Below are positions 40,453-52,414 of a stretch of DNA of 64,000 nucleotides, piece by piece. The translations under genes were made by a program, and so were the position numbers. The stretch is from Pyricularia pennisetigena (Eukaryota > Ascomycota > Sordariomycetes > Magnaporthales > Pyriculariaceae). Numbering within the stretch: the first letter of the stretch is position 1; each line of letters starts with the position of its first letter. Where the stretch lies: the NCBI RefSeq assembly GCF_004337985.1, contig NC_043742.1, forward strand, positions 6,629,898 to 6,693,897, given 5' to 3'. The notes beneath the pieces are model-generated. The model was not told the DNA's origin. It saw only the letters and a list, made by a program, of their open reading frames with translations, and did no database searches.

Positions 40453-41491
40453 ATGGTGGGGTTAGACAGAGAACCTGACTGATTCCTTGGACGTCCGTCT
40501 TCAGCTCGTTATGGTTACAGGCTACCCTACATCTGGGAAATCAACAAGAGCCAAACAGCTATACGACGACTTCTCCGAGCGCCTCAAGACCCCAGCAGGG
40601 TCCAAATACCGCCTCCATCTCATATCAGACGAGACGCTGTCGATATCGCGCTCCGTGTACGACCTGTCACCCGACAAGGTACCCGAGCACACCAGGTCCG
40701 CCAACGCCTCGGAGAAGGATGCACGCGCCGCCATCTATGCCGCCGTGAGGCGGGTGCTCTCGCCGCGGGACATCGTCATACTCGACCACCTGAACTACAT
40801 CAAGGGCTGGCGCTACCAGCTCTTCTGCGAGGCCAAGAACATCAGCACACCCAGCTGTGTGCTGCAGATAGGGTGCAGCGTCGACAAGGCCAGGGCCGTC
40901 AACGAAGAGCGCTTGGCGCGTAGGGACGGTTCTCGGAGCAACGAGACAGCTGCAGAGGATGCCACTGTCGTGGAGCCGTACGAGCAAGCTAACTGGGACA
41001 ATCTCGTATTCCGGTACGAGGAACCGAATCCCATGAGCCGCTGGGACAGTCCTCTCTTTGCGCTGGTCTGGGACGATGACGAATCGCGCGCCAAGGAGGT
41101 TTTCCAGGACATCTGGGACGGAATCGCAGGGGAGGGCCGGGAAAAGGTTGTCCCCAACAAGGTGGTTATCCAGAGGGGCAAGGACGCCGGAGGCGATTAC
41201 CTCTACACGCTTGACAGGGAGACTCAGGCCATTGTGAAGAGGATATTGGAGCTGCAACCTGACGAGGGTGGTGGAGAGATAAAAATACCCAAGGCTTCCG
41301 GGGATGGCGATCTGATTTTAGAACTACCTGGGAGAAAACTGCTTCTGCCGCAGCTCCAGAGACTACGGCGGGCGTTTTTGGGCATGAACCGGGGTGGGAT
41401 TGGTCTGGAAGGACTGGGCAACATGTCGGTCGCGAGGGTGCAGGAAAGCTTTGTCGGGTACCTCGATGATTCTTTTCGAAATGAAGACTAA
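40453..41491 (+). CDS. KTI12: Kti12-like P-loop kinase, Elongator cofactor
   Basis: Kti12 is an ATPase/P-loop protein that works with Elongator in wobble-uridine tRNA modification. The body is one exon with the P-loop GYPTSGKSTRA at the very N-terminus, HLISDET, and LDHLNYIKGWRYQLFCEAK (the family's characteristic stretch), then RWDSPLF, a C-terminal domain and an end RNED. Two starts are possible. The ATG at 40511 gives MVTGYPTSGKS (326 residues). An ATG at 40453 followed by a 49-nt GT-AG intron (40456-40504) gives M-LVMVTGYPTSGKS (329 residues), which restores the strand before the P-loop that relatives have. I prefer the second, so the gene is given from 40453. The stop is TAA... TAA-free TAG-free TAA context not needed: the frame closes at 41489-41491. 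The downstream neighbour USE1 is co-oriented, 334 bp away. Confidence 0.9.
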
Positions 41492-41825
41492 AAATAAGAA
41501 TACACTGTGGGATATGAAAATCGACACAAAAGACAAGTCCAGCCCCGTTAGCCCAACATTGCTACGCCATGTCTGGAGATCAGGCAATGATTAAACGTTG
41601 CAGACTCAGGATAGGGCGGGTTCGTGCCCCACAACCCGCCTCGACCGATCCACTTCACCCACCCATCGTGGTTCATGTAGCCTCTACGTCTAGATGTAGA
41701 CACCATCTCCCATGAACGTCATCAAATACGTGCCCACTCTCAGAAATCAATTATAAATCGACCTGCATACACTACGGATTGAACCCTGACACAATTTAAA
41801 CTACAGGAGGCTCCATTTTGGTACC
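41492..41825. other. spacer between KTI12 and USE1
   Basis: A 334-bp gap between two co-oriented genes. A GGTTCG-containing inverted segment near 41615-41640 (GGGCGGGTT...AACCCGCC) can fold as a hairpin at the 3' end of KTI12 but does not make a tRNA cloverleaf. Confidence 0.5.
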
Positions 41826-43020
41826 ATGGCGCTGTTGACACAGACGTTTACGGCAGCATCGAACAACTCTATCGACCTGCGTCTCACCGAGTTGGACCGT
41901 TTGCTGAGTCGACTACAACAGTCCGCCCTGCGTGCTAGCGCCGAGAGGCAAAGGCTACTCCTTTCAAATGCGTTTGCAAGGGAGAAACTCTCCACGGTAA
42001 GATTTCCCTTATTCTCTATCAATTGTCAGCAGCTGCGCTTGATGGCGCATTGGGGAAAGCAATTTCAAAAACTTAAAAACTAAACCGGATCACAACTTGA
42101 AAAAGAGTATCGAGCATGCTCGCGCCCAGCTGAGTGGGCTCGAGCGGGATGCCCTGGGTGTCAAAATCCATGCGCATCGCCAGGGCCTTCAGGTCAACCT
42201 CACTCGCAAGAGAGAGATTGTGGAGGAGCTGGTGGAGAGGATGAGGGATCTGGAGGAGATGGCCGGGAGCATGTCAAGTGGCGACAAAGATGATGAAGAT
42301 GACGAAGACGACGGTGGCGATGACGTCCTGAGTGCAATCGGTGTTTCGACGAGCAGCGGCACTGATGAGGTCATTCCTACCCCGAGCGAGAGCATGGACT
42401 CGACGTCCGCCGACTCTGGCATACACGGCATAGAGCCCACAGCAGCAACGATCCCGTCACCGGCTCAGAGGCACGATGAAGGCAGCAAGGAGGCGGCCCA
42501 AGCTGTAGCTGCTCCCGCTCACAAGGCGCCCGAAACCACCACTACTCAATCGATACGGTCACGGGGTGCAAAGCAATCTTCCTCGGTCGAAGGTCAGGGC
42601 GCCAAGCCGCCGGCCGCGACAACAGCAGCGGCGACCACGACAGGCCACAACCTGTTTGGCAACCGCGAGAGGGAGGCGGGCGACCTCACGACGGCCACCA
42701 CCGAGGCGATCCTCGATCAGCAGCGGGCCGAGCAGGAGCAGCTGTCCGAGTCCATGGTCAAGATGGCAAGGAGCCTCAAGGAGTCGTCGAGGGCCTTTGC
42801 CGCCTCGCTCGAGGAGGACCAGGCCGTGATGCAGCGTGCCAGCGAGGGGCTCAACAAGAACGAGCTCGGCATCGAGGCCGCCACGAGGAGGATGGGCACG
42901 CTGAGAAAGATGACCGAGGGTGAGGGCTGGTGGGGCCGCATGAGGCTGTATGCCATGGTCTACGGGCTCATGGTGGCTCTGATATTGTTTGTTTTTGTTA
43001 TTCCGAAGCTCCGCTTCTAG
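41826..43020 (+). CDS. USE1: Use1-like SNARE
   Basis: ER Qc-type SNARE for retrograde Golgi-to-ER traffic, acting with Ufe1, Sec20 and Sec22. Two exons (41826-41996 and 42106-43020) give 361 residues. The N-terminal helix region (IDLRLTELDRLLSRLQQS) continues through the splice into a coiled coil with RKREIVEELVERM. A long disordered acidic then Thr/Ala/Pro-rich linker follows (about 110-230). The SNARE motif begins near TTEAILDQQRAEQEQLSESMVKMARSLKESS and ends at a C-terminal tail-anchor helix (LYAMVYGLMVALILFVFVIPKLRF). The splice acceptor is AAAAAG rather than CAG, chosen because it is the first AG after the TAAAC branch-like site that keeps the frame. The join is therefore slightly uncertain, though both exons are clearly coding. 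Confidence 0.88.
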
Positions 43021-43575
43021 CCCTTGTCTTGAAATTCATGAAGCTTGAACATTTATTATAATCAATTATAACATAAAATCATCCTGCCCTCCAGGTCGAC
43101 CTAGATGGGCTTGCTGTCTCGGCTTACAAGAGAATCCCGATCCTGAAGTTGAGGGATTTTACCTCCTGCCACCAAGTCAGCGACAAGCGTTGCCTTGCTT
43201 CATAACCTGGGTTTCAGAATATACTTTGGGATGCGGCTCAGACTTAGTGTGACAAGTAGACCGAGACTGATTGCACGGTAACCGTGTTCCACCGGCAAAA
43301 TGGAATGTCGACTGACTTGTGGTTTATTACCAGCCCAGTCTGACCAACAGTGCGGGAGTCCAGAGCGACAAGATATCTAAAACTTCGTCTATGGTTTGCT
43401 TTGTCTAGTCTAGACCAGAAGCTGCCCGTCCTCTCCCTTGCATTTACCGGAAAATACGACAAGTTCTTTTTTGGGATTACAGAGACTAGGGTGCCTCAGG
43501 AAGGTGCATTTTATATACGGTCGCTTTTTTTTGTGTTCTCGTCAGACGAGGCTCGAGGAGCAGCAGTGGCCTCGT
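43021..43575. other. convergent intergenic spacer
   Basis: A 555-bp gap between the stop codons of USE1 and the acetoacetyl-CoA synthetase gene. It includes a CTAGTCTAGAC palindrome near 43403-43415. No gene is supported. Confidence 0.6.
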
Positions 43576-45980
43576 CTAGGGGTGCTGCTCGTGCCAAGCC
43601 CTGAACCAATCAAGTGACTCGGGGTTGGCCACACTTGCGTTTGTCTTGACCTTCATCCCCGAGATGATCTGCTTTACCGCAACCTCGATCCTGGTCATGT
43701 TGATGTGGTTAGTGAGTTTCCCAACAAGGACATGATGGTCTCGGGACCTGTAGGGAAACGAAGAGAAAAAAAAAAAAAAAACATCACAACATACTTTTTC
43801 CCATTGCCCGTCTTGGGAATACCGCCCTTGGCCTCCTCTATAAACGCAGGGACGTGCCGGGGACTCAGCTCGTTACGAATCGTCGTCTTTATCCGGCCCT
43901 TGAGTTCGTCGTCAAAGACCTTGCCGTCGGCGGGGACGACAAACAAGCAGACCGCCTCGTCCGTGTCTGCCTCGCGCCTCCGGCCGACGCAGAGCGCATC
44001 CTCGACGTCACCGGGGAAGAACTTCGCGAGAATGTTGTAGATCTCGGCGGAGCCAAAACGCACGCCGGCCGGCTTGAGTACGCCGTCGGACCGGCCGAGC
44101 ATGACGAGCCCACCCGAGGGCCCGTCCACCTGGCGGACGAAATCGCCGTGGTGCCACATGCCGGGGAAGCGCTCAAAGTACGCCTTGCGGTACTTTTCGT
44201 CGCCGTCGTCGCCAAAGAAGGTCAGCGGCTGGCAGGGGAAGGGCACCGTGCAGACGAGGTCGCCCGGCTCGCCGTCCGTGACGAACACAGGCTTGTCCGG
44301 ATCCGACGCAGAGTCTACTACGGCTACGGCCATGCCCAGGCCGGCGCATTGGACCTCGCCCGCGCGGACAGGCAGCAGCGGACATGGCGCGCCGAAGAGG
44401 GAGATGATATCCGTGCCACCGGTTATCGAGGCCAGGTGGATCTTGGAAGGGAATGCCTCGTATACAAATGCAAAGGTGGAGGGCGGTAGAGGAGCGGCGG
44501 TGGAGTAGATGCCCTCGAGTGAAGAAAGATCGATCCCCGGCTCGCGTACGGGGTAGATTTTGTTTGCTTCGAGAGCGGTCAGGTATGCTGCCGAAGTGCC
44601 AAAGTGGGTTACCTTGAGTTTGGAGAGTAGGTTCGGAAGTGACAAGTAGCCGTCTGGACGGAACGGAGAGCCCGAATATAGAACCAAGGATGTGCCGACT
44701 GAGAGGGCGGTTATGCTCCAGTGCCACATCATCCATGATGTAGTTGCTACAGTGAGGTGTTGTTAGAGCCGATGTAAGGGTTTGCCCGGGTTGCCTCGAG
44801 TAAACTTACTAAAGTAGAGCATTCGCGACTGGGAGTTTAGTGAGCCATGAAGGAGGTGTTCTTTCTTGTGCTGGATCAGAGTCCCTAAAGCCGAGTGTAC
44901 AATCGCCTGAAGTCCAAGGTAATCTCAGCATTCCTTTTCTATGCATACGGACAGTGTCGTGATATTCAAAGCCTCACTCACCTTTGGTACACCTGTCGTT
45001 CCCGACGAATAAAGGATAAATAGCGGATGGTCAGATGGTAGCTGCTCAAAATGCTGCTGCTGCTGCGAACCTGTACCGTTCTGTTCTACCTGCGCTGCCG
45101 CCAGAAACTCGGCAAAATCGTCGGCTTTGACGCCGAGAGAACGGATCTCATCCAGGGACAAGTCGACGGACTGCAGATTTCTGGTAACAACTACAAGCTC
45201 GAGACCGTGCTTCTTGAGCTCCCCGACTATCTCCAGGGTCTTGGTCGTGCTGGCCCACGACTTGCCGTTGTAGGTCGTGGCATTGTCGGCGAACAGCACC
45301 CGGGGCCTGACCTGGACAAGCCGATCGAGCACAGCGCTGACGCCATTGTCCGGGCTGATACCGGTCCACAAAGCACCGATGCTGGCGGCGCCCAACGCAG
45401 CGACGAGGCCCTCGACGTGGTTGGAGATGTAGCCCGCCACGACGTCTCCGCGCTGGAGCCCGGCGGCCCGCAGCGACGCGGTACACCGGTTGACCATGTC
45501 CCGAAGCTCGGCCCAGGTCGTCTCCTTCTCGTCGATCTCGGTCGCGGTGATGACGGCAACGGACGAAGGGTCGATATCGATGCCCGGCGGGAACAAGAGG
45601 TTCTCGGCGAAGTTCAAGAGGGCGCCGCTGAAGAAATTGGGCCTCGGGAACATGCCACCCGCGGGCAGGACCTCGTCGTAGGGCTTGGAAGCCACGATGC
45701 CGGCATAGTCCCAGACATCGCCCCAAAAGGCGGCGGGATCGGTGGTGGACCACTTGTGCAGCTGCGCGTAGTTCTGGAGGCTGAGGGACCTGGTCGAGTT
45801 GACGTGCTCGAGGAATTTCCACATCGGCGTGGACTTTGGATCTGGGTGTCTCCAGAGTTCCACGGCGCCGGGTTCCCCATTACCCATTTTGACACGCTTA
45901 GACTGGTGCGAGGCCATGTCCTGGGGAGGGGGCAAGCCTTCCCCGGTCGAGTCAAGAACATCCCGCTTTGTTTTCTCCAT
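43576..45980 (-). CDS. acetoacetyl-CoA synthetase
   Basis: ANL-superfamily adenylating enzyme that activates acetoacetate to acetoacetyl-CoA in the cytosol, feeding sterol and fatty-acid synthesis or recovering ketone-body carbon. Four exons (45980-44982, 44906-44810, 44746-43795, 43690-43576) join in frame to 720 residues, the usual family length of about 650-720. The adenylation P-loop ILYSSGTTGVPK (about 322-333) ends exactly at the exon 1 donor. Exon 2 begins AIVHSALGTLIQHKKEH, a segment typical of acetoacetate-CoA ligases rather than acetyl-CoA synthetases, and leads to MLYFTTTSWMMW. Later motifs are GGTDIISLFG, the hinge region GRSDGVLKPAGVRFG and the catalytic-lysine region GIPKTGNGKK (near 678). 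It begins MEKTKRDVLDS. The final exon is short and restores the C-terminal domain. Confidence 0.95.
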
Positions 45981-47126
45981 GGCGACTTTTCTTTATTTTT
46001 TCCCCCTCAACTTGTTTCCCCCGCGGCAGCTCAGCCGCCGTGTAGATCCAATGAGATGTTTTGCAACAAGGTGCAATGTGTACTATAAAGGTGGGTAGGT
46101 AGCTAAGATAAGTACCCTGGATAAATCGGGGTTGGTTGGTCGTCGGGCTGGATGTGTATGATCCGGGGAAGGTAAAATCCGGGGAATTAATTACCAGTCA
46201 CGAAAATAAAGCTTTGTACCGAGTATTATTTATTTAATATTGCATGTAACTGCAGCGTACAAACGGCAAGGCACGTTTGGACCCGCAACGCTTCGTTTAA
46301 TACAATAGAGACTTGGACTAAGGTGTCTTGTTGACCCGACAGTATCCGCTTCAATAATCCGAGAGACCTTAGCAGCAAGCACTCGTCAGGCAGTGCAAAG
46401 CATTGAACTTTTCACCCCACGGACAGCCGACCCAGCATTAAAAGGAAAGAAAATGAAAGCAAGAACAAAAGAAGAAATAGTGAGAGAAGAGAGAGATTTT
46501 AAAAAAAAAAAAAAAAAAAAGTCAAAAGAAGCACTCAATATTCCTGTCCAGATCCAAATCCAGAGTCAATCTGTATGTAATTGCACAAATGAGTGCATCG
46601 AAGGTGTCCCGTTCTCGATCAATCAACATTCGGACCGCCCGACACCGGAAGATATTCGGAAAGAAAAGTGTTGCATCGGCCCTGTCTTCCTTGAAAGCCT
46701 GGTTGGGCTAGGTCGAAGCAGGAAATTCCAGAATCCATCTGGTCTAGGTCTAGACTAGTTTAGTCTTGGGCGTCGTCGGCGACGATTTTCCCTGTCATGG
46801 AACATGAAAATAAACTCAAAATAAACAAGCAAAATAAATACCAAAACGCCTTGACGCACCGAAAGCAGAAAGAAGAAAGATCAGACGGCCTGAAAAAATA
46901 ATTAGTAGTCCAGTCAAGAAGCAAGCACGATATCACCAAGTCAACGTCGGCATTTCCTATTTAAACAAAGTACGTGATTATAATACGGTGTCCATTTCGA
47001 AGTCAATCATTCCTTGAGGCTACTGTCAGTAGATGAGCACAAAATTAGTTTAGCATTTTCCCTGGGTGAGGACATCTGGAATGCCCACCGGGCCCCTTTT
47101 TTCCATCTCCCACCGCGAAGGAGATG

Positions 47127-47158
<32 letters not shown>

Positions 47159-49225
47159 GAAACTGTAATAGGGGCCGCCCTTCCTTCACCCTTGAATCAC
47201 CGTTGAAAAATCACGCATCTCCCTGTCAACTCCTGAACTCAGTTATTATTGACCTGCCTGACCGGCGCCTTACCTTGCATGGCTAAGCTGCGCTACATCC
47301 GCCTCACCCGATCCCCGATATGGCCGGTTGAAGCGGTACCCCCCTGCCTGACCTGTCAATTGCCGCCACTTGCTATTACAGCTTGGGCGGATGCAAAATG
47401 ACAAAGAAAAGGTTTTGATCGAGAGACAAGGGGCACGTGTACTACATGTACATTGGGCAGCCCGATAGTGGGGTATGACAGCATGGGTGGCAAGCAATCA
47501 CATACATCAACGCTCATTTCCCGAACCCTTTTTTGATGACCAGGGACAAAAGCAAATGAAGCAGGAAAAAAAAAAAGATTGACCCATTCTTATTTTGGAC
47601 CCGACTGAGACATAGTACCCAAGCGCGCCTCTGCTCTGATTGCTGCTACATAATTACAAACTATGTGCAGGTAATTAGAGCTCAGCAGATTGGGCGGGAA
47701 CCGGCACACTCGGGATCCATCAAAACACGTTTGTGCCCCTATTTTACGGAGTCTGGCAAGTCTGACTAAACTGCTTCTCCCCGCAATTGGCAACGACTCT
47801 TTGAAAGTCCTGTTACAAAGCACCCGTGGTCGCGGCCGATCCGGAGTTTGACTGAACGAGACGTAAAATTGGTGGACATTCACAGTACAATAGTCACATC
47901 GTTGTAGTCGTCACAGTAACTCGAGCCTTTTGTTTCTCTTTTTCATTCTTGCTTCTTCTCGTAAACCGACATGTTACGCTTGTTGTCGGCTTATCTGATT
48001 ACTCAAACAACAAGGCCTACCTACCATACACTACCGTAAAACCAAGACTCGAATCGTTCGAATCGGCTGCCATTGAGATCGACATCCCCCTCGTCAGGTA
48101 GAGCTTGAAGGTGCCAGAAGCCAAGCTAGCCTAATGTCACCCTAATTCCCACAGCACGGGTTTCTTCCGCCTGCCCAGAATTAGGCCCCTTGCAGCAGAG
48201 ACAGGGACTCGCAGCTCCTTATTCGTCTTTGTTTGCCTGGCCTGCCTGGCTCATCATTTCAATTGGAGACCTCCATCCAAGCGAGATCCAGTCACAGAAG
48301 CTCCGGGGTCCCTGTCTCGTCAGCTTTTGTCTGACTGACTTGTAATCTAATATCAACCAACTTGCTCTTATCCTCGACGCCGCTAGACATTTTCTCTCAT
48401 CTTTTTTTTTTCTCTCTCTTTTTCTCTCCTCCGTTTGGACCACCCACTCTGAACGCCAATTGTCAAGCCTCTATCAGAGTACGGTCGGGTAGACGTCACC
48501 GGGAACCCGAGCGGTCAGTAAGTGCACAATCAATGTTAATTCATTCGTTTTTTTTTTTTATTATTCTTATCTTTTGCCGAACACAAGTTTGCATGTTCGC
48601 TCGAAGGGCAAGTGCACGTGTTGCTTGCAAAGTTGCAGCTGCTTGGTCTAGTCAGACTGTTTCGTTTCTAAGTCTAATTGTGCCAAACGGCGGCGTAATC
48701 GAAGGGAGGGTTCGTGCCAAATCTGCGTGCCAACAGGCCATTCCCTCCCACTGCTCAAGGTACATCCGCCTGCCTTAGCTTTGGAGAGAGTCGTGGTGCG
48801 ACTGATCAATTGCGAACCAATCAATCAACTCGTCTACCTGCAGGTGCTCGGCACGACAGCATTCACTTTCACCGCATTGCATTACGCCAGCCGTCCGTTC
48901 CCCGAATTTCAATTTTCCTTCACCTTGTCATTCTTGCCCTACTTTCTTTTCCTCAGTCACTTTTTTTTTTTTTTCGAGCCCTGTTCCATCCCATCATACC
49001 TGTACAAGGCGACCAGAAAGAAAGAAAAGACATATCTTCATCATACCGAATATCGCATTTTTGCCACGCACTCCCTGCAGCTCGAGCGCTGACATCCAGA
49101 CGAAACAGAAAGCGGAAGACCTCTGAACTCCAGTTGGCCCTGCTTGTAATCCCAAAGGGCCCGTCCGGTTTCCCCGGTCCCCTTGCAGACTTCTCTCTGT
49201 CGCGATCATCGATCACCCGAGAGAC
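45981..49225. promoter_or_regulatory. 3.2-kb intergenic region upstream of LCB2
   Basis: Two divergent genes flank this stretch, so it carries both promoters. It contains A runs (46501-46520, 47127-47156), T runs (48407, 48548, 48960-48975), a CTAGGTCTAGACTAG palindrome near 46743, and an ACCTACC motif near 48020. The last 300-800 nt before LCB2 are C/T-rich and could be a long leader, perhaps with introns. I see no supported gene. Confidence 0.5.
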
Positions 49226-51190
49226 ATGCCCCGGAAGCTGCTTTTGAATCCCTTCTCGAACACCGTCAGCATGCCACAGGATAGAAAAGCCTCTCAGCCC
49301 AAAGGCAACCGCTTCACCCAACTCTTCTCCGCCAGACCCAAAGAGCCCTCGTCTGCCCAGCAGGCGCTTGCCCTGGCGATGCAACAACAACATGCCAACA
49401 ATGCCTCGTCCCTCTCGGATGCCAGGGAAATAACGGTCACTCGGTTGGACGAGAAGCCTGCGGGCGTTCTCCACCCACAATCGAGCCCTGAACAGGGCAT
49501 TACAAGCCGCGCCGAAGCTGAATTCGGCCCTCTGTTGTCGCAGTCGCACCGCTACGTCAGCAAGCACCAGGGCGAACCCCTCGAGACTCCCGTCCTGGAC
49601 GAGCCTCCATACTACTATGTTCTCACAACATACATAAGCTACCTCGTGCTTATTCTTGTTGGTCACATCCGTGACTTTTTCGGCAAGCGACTGGGTGACC
49701 CTAAACATTATGCTTCACTCAAGGCCGCCAACGGCTATGCCCCGCTCAACGAAGACTTTGATAACTTCTACGTTCGACGACTCAAGATGCGTCTGGATGA
49801 CTGCTTTGCCCGCCCGACTGTCGGCGTGCCCGGTCGCTACATCACGCTCATGGACCGCACTTCGGATGACTTCAATCGTACCTATAAATACACTGGCACT
49901 CACACTGAGACCCTCAACATGAGCTCCTACAACTACCTGGGTTTCGCCCAGTCGGAAGGAACCTGCGCTGACGCCGTCGAGGAGTGTGTCAAGAGGTATG
50001 GTCTTAGCTTCTGCAGCCCTCGAAATGACGGTGGGACTTCGGACCTCGCTCTTGAGGTCGAACGTGAGGTGGCCGACTTTGTCGGCAAGCCTGCTGCCAT
50101 GGTTTTCCCCATGGGTTTTGTAACAAACGCCAGCTCATTCCCCGCTCTGGTCTCCAAAGGCTGCTTGATTATCTCAGACGAGCTGAACCATGCTTCCATC
50201 CGTATCGGTGCACGTGTCTCGGGTGCCGTCATCCGGTCGTTCCGCCACAACGACATGGAAGACCTCGAGAGCAAGCTTCGTGATGCCATCTCCCAAGGAC
50301 AACCGAGGACGCACAGGCCGTGGAAGAAGATCTTGGTGGCCATTGAGGGTCTGTACTCTATGGAGGGCACCATGTGCGACCTGCCCGGCGTCATTGAGCT
50401 CAAGCACAAGTACAAGTTCTTCCTCTTCGTCGACGAAGCCCACAGTATCGGTGCTCTTGGCCCTCGAGGCCGTGGTGTTTGCGATTACTTCGGCATTGAT
50501 CCCGCCGAGGTGGACATCCTCATGGGTACCCTCACCAAATCATTCGGCGCCAACGGTGGTTACATTGCCGCCGAGAAACACATCATCGACAAACTTCGCG
50601 CTACAAACAATGCCACCATTCTTGGAGAGTCTCCTACTCCCTGCGTTCTCATGCAAATTCTCGCTTCCCTCAAGCTCATCACTGGCGAGCTGAACCCTGG
50701 GCAAGGCGAGGAGAGACTTCAGCGCATTGCATTCAACTCTCGTTATCTCAGGTTGGGACTTAAACGTCTCGGCTTCATCATATATGGACACGACGATTCA
50801 CCAATCATCCCCCTCATGCTTTACCACCCGGCTAAGATGCCTGCCTTCAGCCACGAAATGCTCAAGCGCAAGATTTCGGTTGTCGTCGTTGGATACCCCG
50901 CAACCCCTCTGATCAGCTCCCGCGCTCGTTTCTGCGTTTCGTCAGCTCACAACAAGGACGACCTTGACAGGCTGCTAGCTGCTTGTGACGAGATCGGTGA
51001 CATTCTGCAGCTCAAGTTCTCCAGTGGTATCGCCGGTGGTCTTGACCCTCTCCCAGAAGGAGTCACGCCGGAGACGGAGGATGAGTGGCGCAAGGCGAAT
51101 GGTCTCGAGGGAGTCATCAAAGCCCCAAGGTGGAAGCTTGAGGATGTCATAGCTCGCGGCGCTGAAGACACCCAGCAGAGGCTGCGTTAA
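49226..51190 (+). CDS. LCB2: serine palmitoyltransferase subunit 2 (Lcb2)
   Basis: Condenses serine with palmitoyl-CoA to 3-ketodihydrosphingosine, the first and committed sphingolipid step, in the ER as a heterodimer with Lcb1. One uninterrupted exon of 654 residues, unusual here where most genes have introns. The first 110 residues are Gln/Ala/Ser-rich and longer than in yeast. A transmembrane helix follows (YYYVLTTYISYLVLILVGHI, about 129-148). The PLP fold carries the family stretch FVDEAHSIGALG (Asp 403) and the cofactor-binding lysine in GTLTKSFGANGG (Lys 438); this lysine marks the catalytic Lcb2 subunit rather than Lcb1. The start at 49226 (MPRKLLLNPF) is preceded by a C/T-rich leader. 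A second sphingolipid enzyme, ceramide synthase, lies about 25 kb upstream. Confidence 0.96.
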   Translation: MPRKLLLNPFSNTVSMPQDRKASQPKGNRFTQLFSARPKEPSSAQQALALAMQQQHANNASSLSDAREITVTRLDEKPAGVLHPQSSPEQGITSRAEAEFGPLLSQSHRYVSKHQGEPLETPVLDEPPYYYVLTTYISYLVLILVGHIRDFFGKRLGDPKHYASLKAANGYAPLNEDFDNFYVRRLKMRLDDCFARPTVGVPGRYITLMDRTSDDFNRTYKYTGTHTETLNMSSYNYLGFAQSEGTCADAVEECVKRYGLSFCSPRNDGGTSDLALEVEREVADFVGKPAAMVFPMGFVTNASSFPALVSKGCLIISDELNHASIRIGARVSGAVIRSFRHNDMEDLESKLRDAISQGQPRTHRPWKKILVAIEGLYSMEGTMCDLPGVIELKHKYKFFLFVDEAHSIGALGPRGRGVCDYFGIDPAEVDILMGTLTKSFGANGGYIAAEKHIIDKLRATNNATILGESPTPCVLMQILASLKLITGELNPGQGEERLQRIAFNSRYLRLGLKRLGFIIYGHDDSPIIPLMLYHPAKMPAFSHEMLKRKISVVVVGYPATPLISSRARFCVSSAHNKDDLDRLLAACDEIGDILQLKFSSGIAGGLDPLPEGVTPETEDEWRKANGLEGVIKAPRWKLEDVIARGAEDTQQRLR

Positions 51191-52414
51191 TACCGCACCA
51201 TTTTCACGAAAGTCTTTTTTTGCGCTTGCGGAGCAACAAGGTCCGCGCCATTTTGTCATTTTTCGGGAGTTGAGGAGTAAATACTATTTTGGCGACAAAA
51301 TTAGACGGGGGCTCTTTGTTGTGTTTCTCGGGCGATACTCCTCTTTGTCAATGTCATTTTTTTTTTTCCTTCGCGGCGTGTGGCACGGACGAACCACTTT
51401 ATTGTCTGTCGGTATGGGATTATCATGTATAGAAAAAAGATGGTCTGATAGTCAGACCCATCTTATGTCCCTTGTTATTATAGGGATCCTTCTGCTGTAT
51501 AAAGAAGGGCTACCAACTACCTAGTCAAGTGCAAAGGCATAGGAGCAGATGGGTGCATTCATAGGCATCTTGAGCAGGAAAAGAGGTGGATGAATAATAA
51601 TACGAATTGCCTAATCGTTACCTGCCTATGTGTCTTGTTCGAAAAGTTGGTTGGTGTGTTGGTATTGCCCGATATGGCTGTAAAATTCAGTTATGTAAAG
51701 CCGACATTCCCCATCACCAGAAGAAAATTGAACTGCCAACCCCAACATTGGGTAATTAGCTGGTCGATCTGCCAGTTTCCGTCTGCAGAGACCAGTTCGA
51801 GTAAACAGCAGGCGTATTTTGTTGATTTATCCAGATCTAGAATGCTTCATTTTATGGAGGAGGACAGCCATGAGAAGTAATACTAACTACTTCATTTGGG
51901 GAAGTTTGGCCGCTCCGCTCTGGCACAGTGTAAAGACAGTGCAAATACACTGATGTTGCTCAAATTTGCAACGACTCCCATCTACGGAGTACGCCGACGT
52001 CACGATCCCTTCTACTTCTCACATGGACTCTGCCCGCTGTTTGCAGCGGTTGGGTCTTTTTTTATTTTACTTTTTGTTATTTTTTTTTTTTTTTGCCAAA
52101 CCATCATGCGACACTGACTCCCTTTTAAGGAATTCTATTTATGTCGAGCAGGTTTACTGCGCCCAAATTGAGTGATAATTTCAACTCGTGCGTGCGGCAG
52201 AAGCATTCTTCACTTCCCCTTCACCCTCAAGCTCGGTGGAGCTCTCTTTTCGCTTCGATCACGTTTTTTTTTTTTTTTTTTTCTAATTATTGAACAATTT
52301 CCATATTAACCTACTCCAACATCGTCAACCGGATATCTTTGATGGCAAAAACCAAGGACCGATATTGATATGGCTTGAGAAGTTGGTGTCATTAAATACC
52401 GACATCACCAAGAA
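51191..52414. promoter_or_regulatory. intergenic between LCB2 and the DUF4211 gene
   Basis: About 1.2 kb of 3' flank and promoter between co-oriented genes, with T runs at 51358-51367, 52080-52094 and 52265-52282. No coding frame is supported. Confidence 0.55.

Noticed and set aside
41605..41645. Hairpin with GGTTCG resembling a tRNA B box
   Set aside because: No A box at the right distance and no cloverleaf can be folded; it looks like a simple inverted repeat after KTI12.
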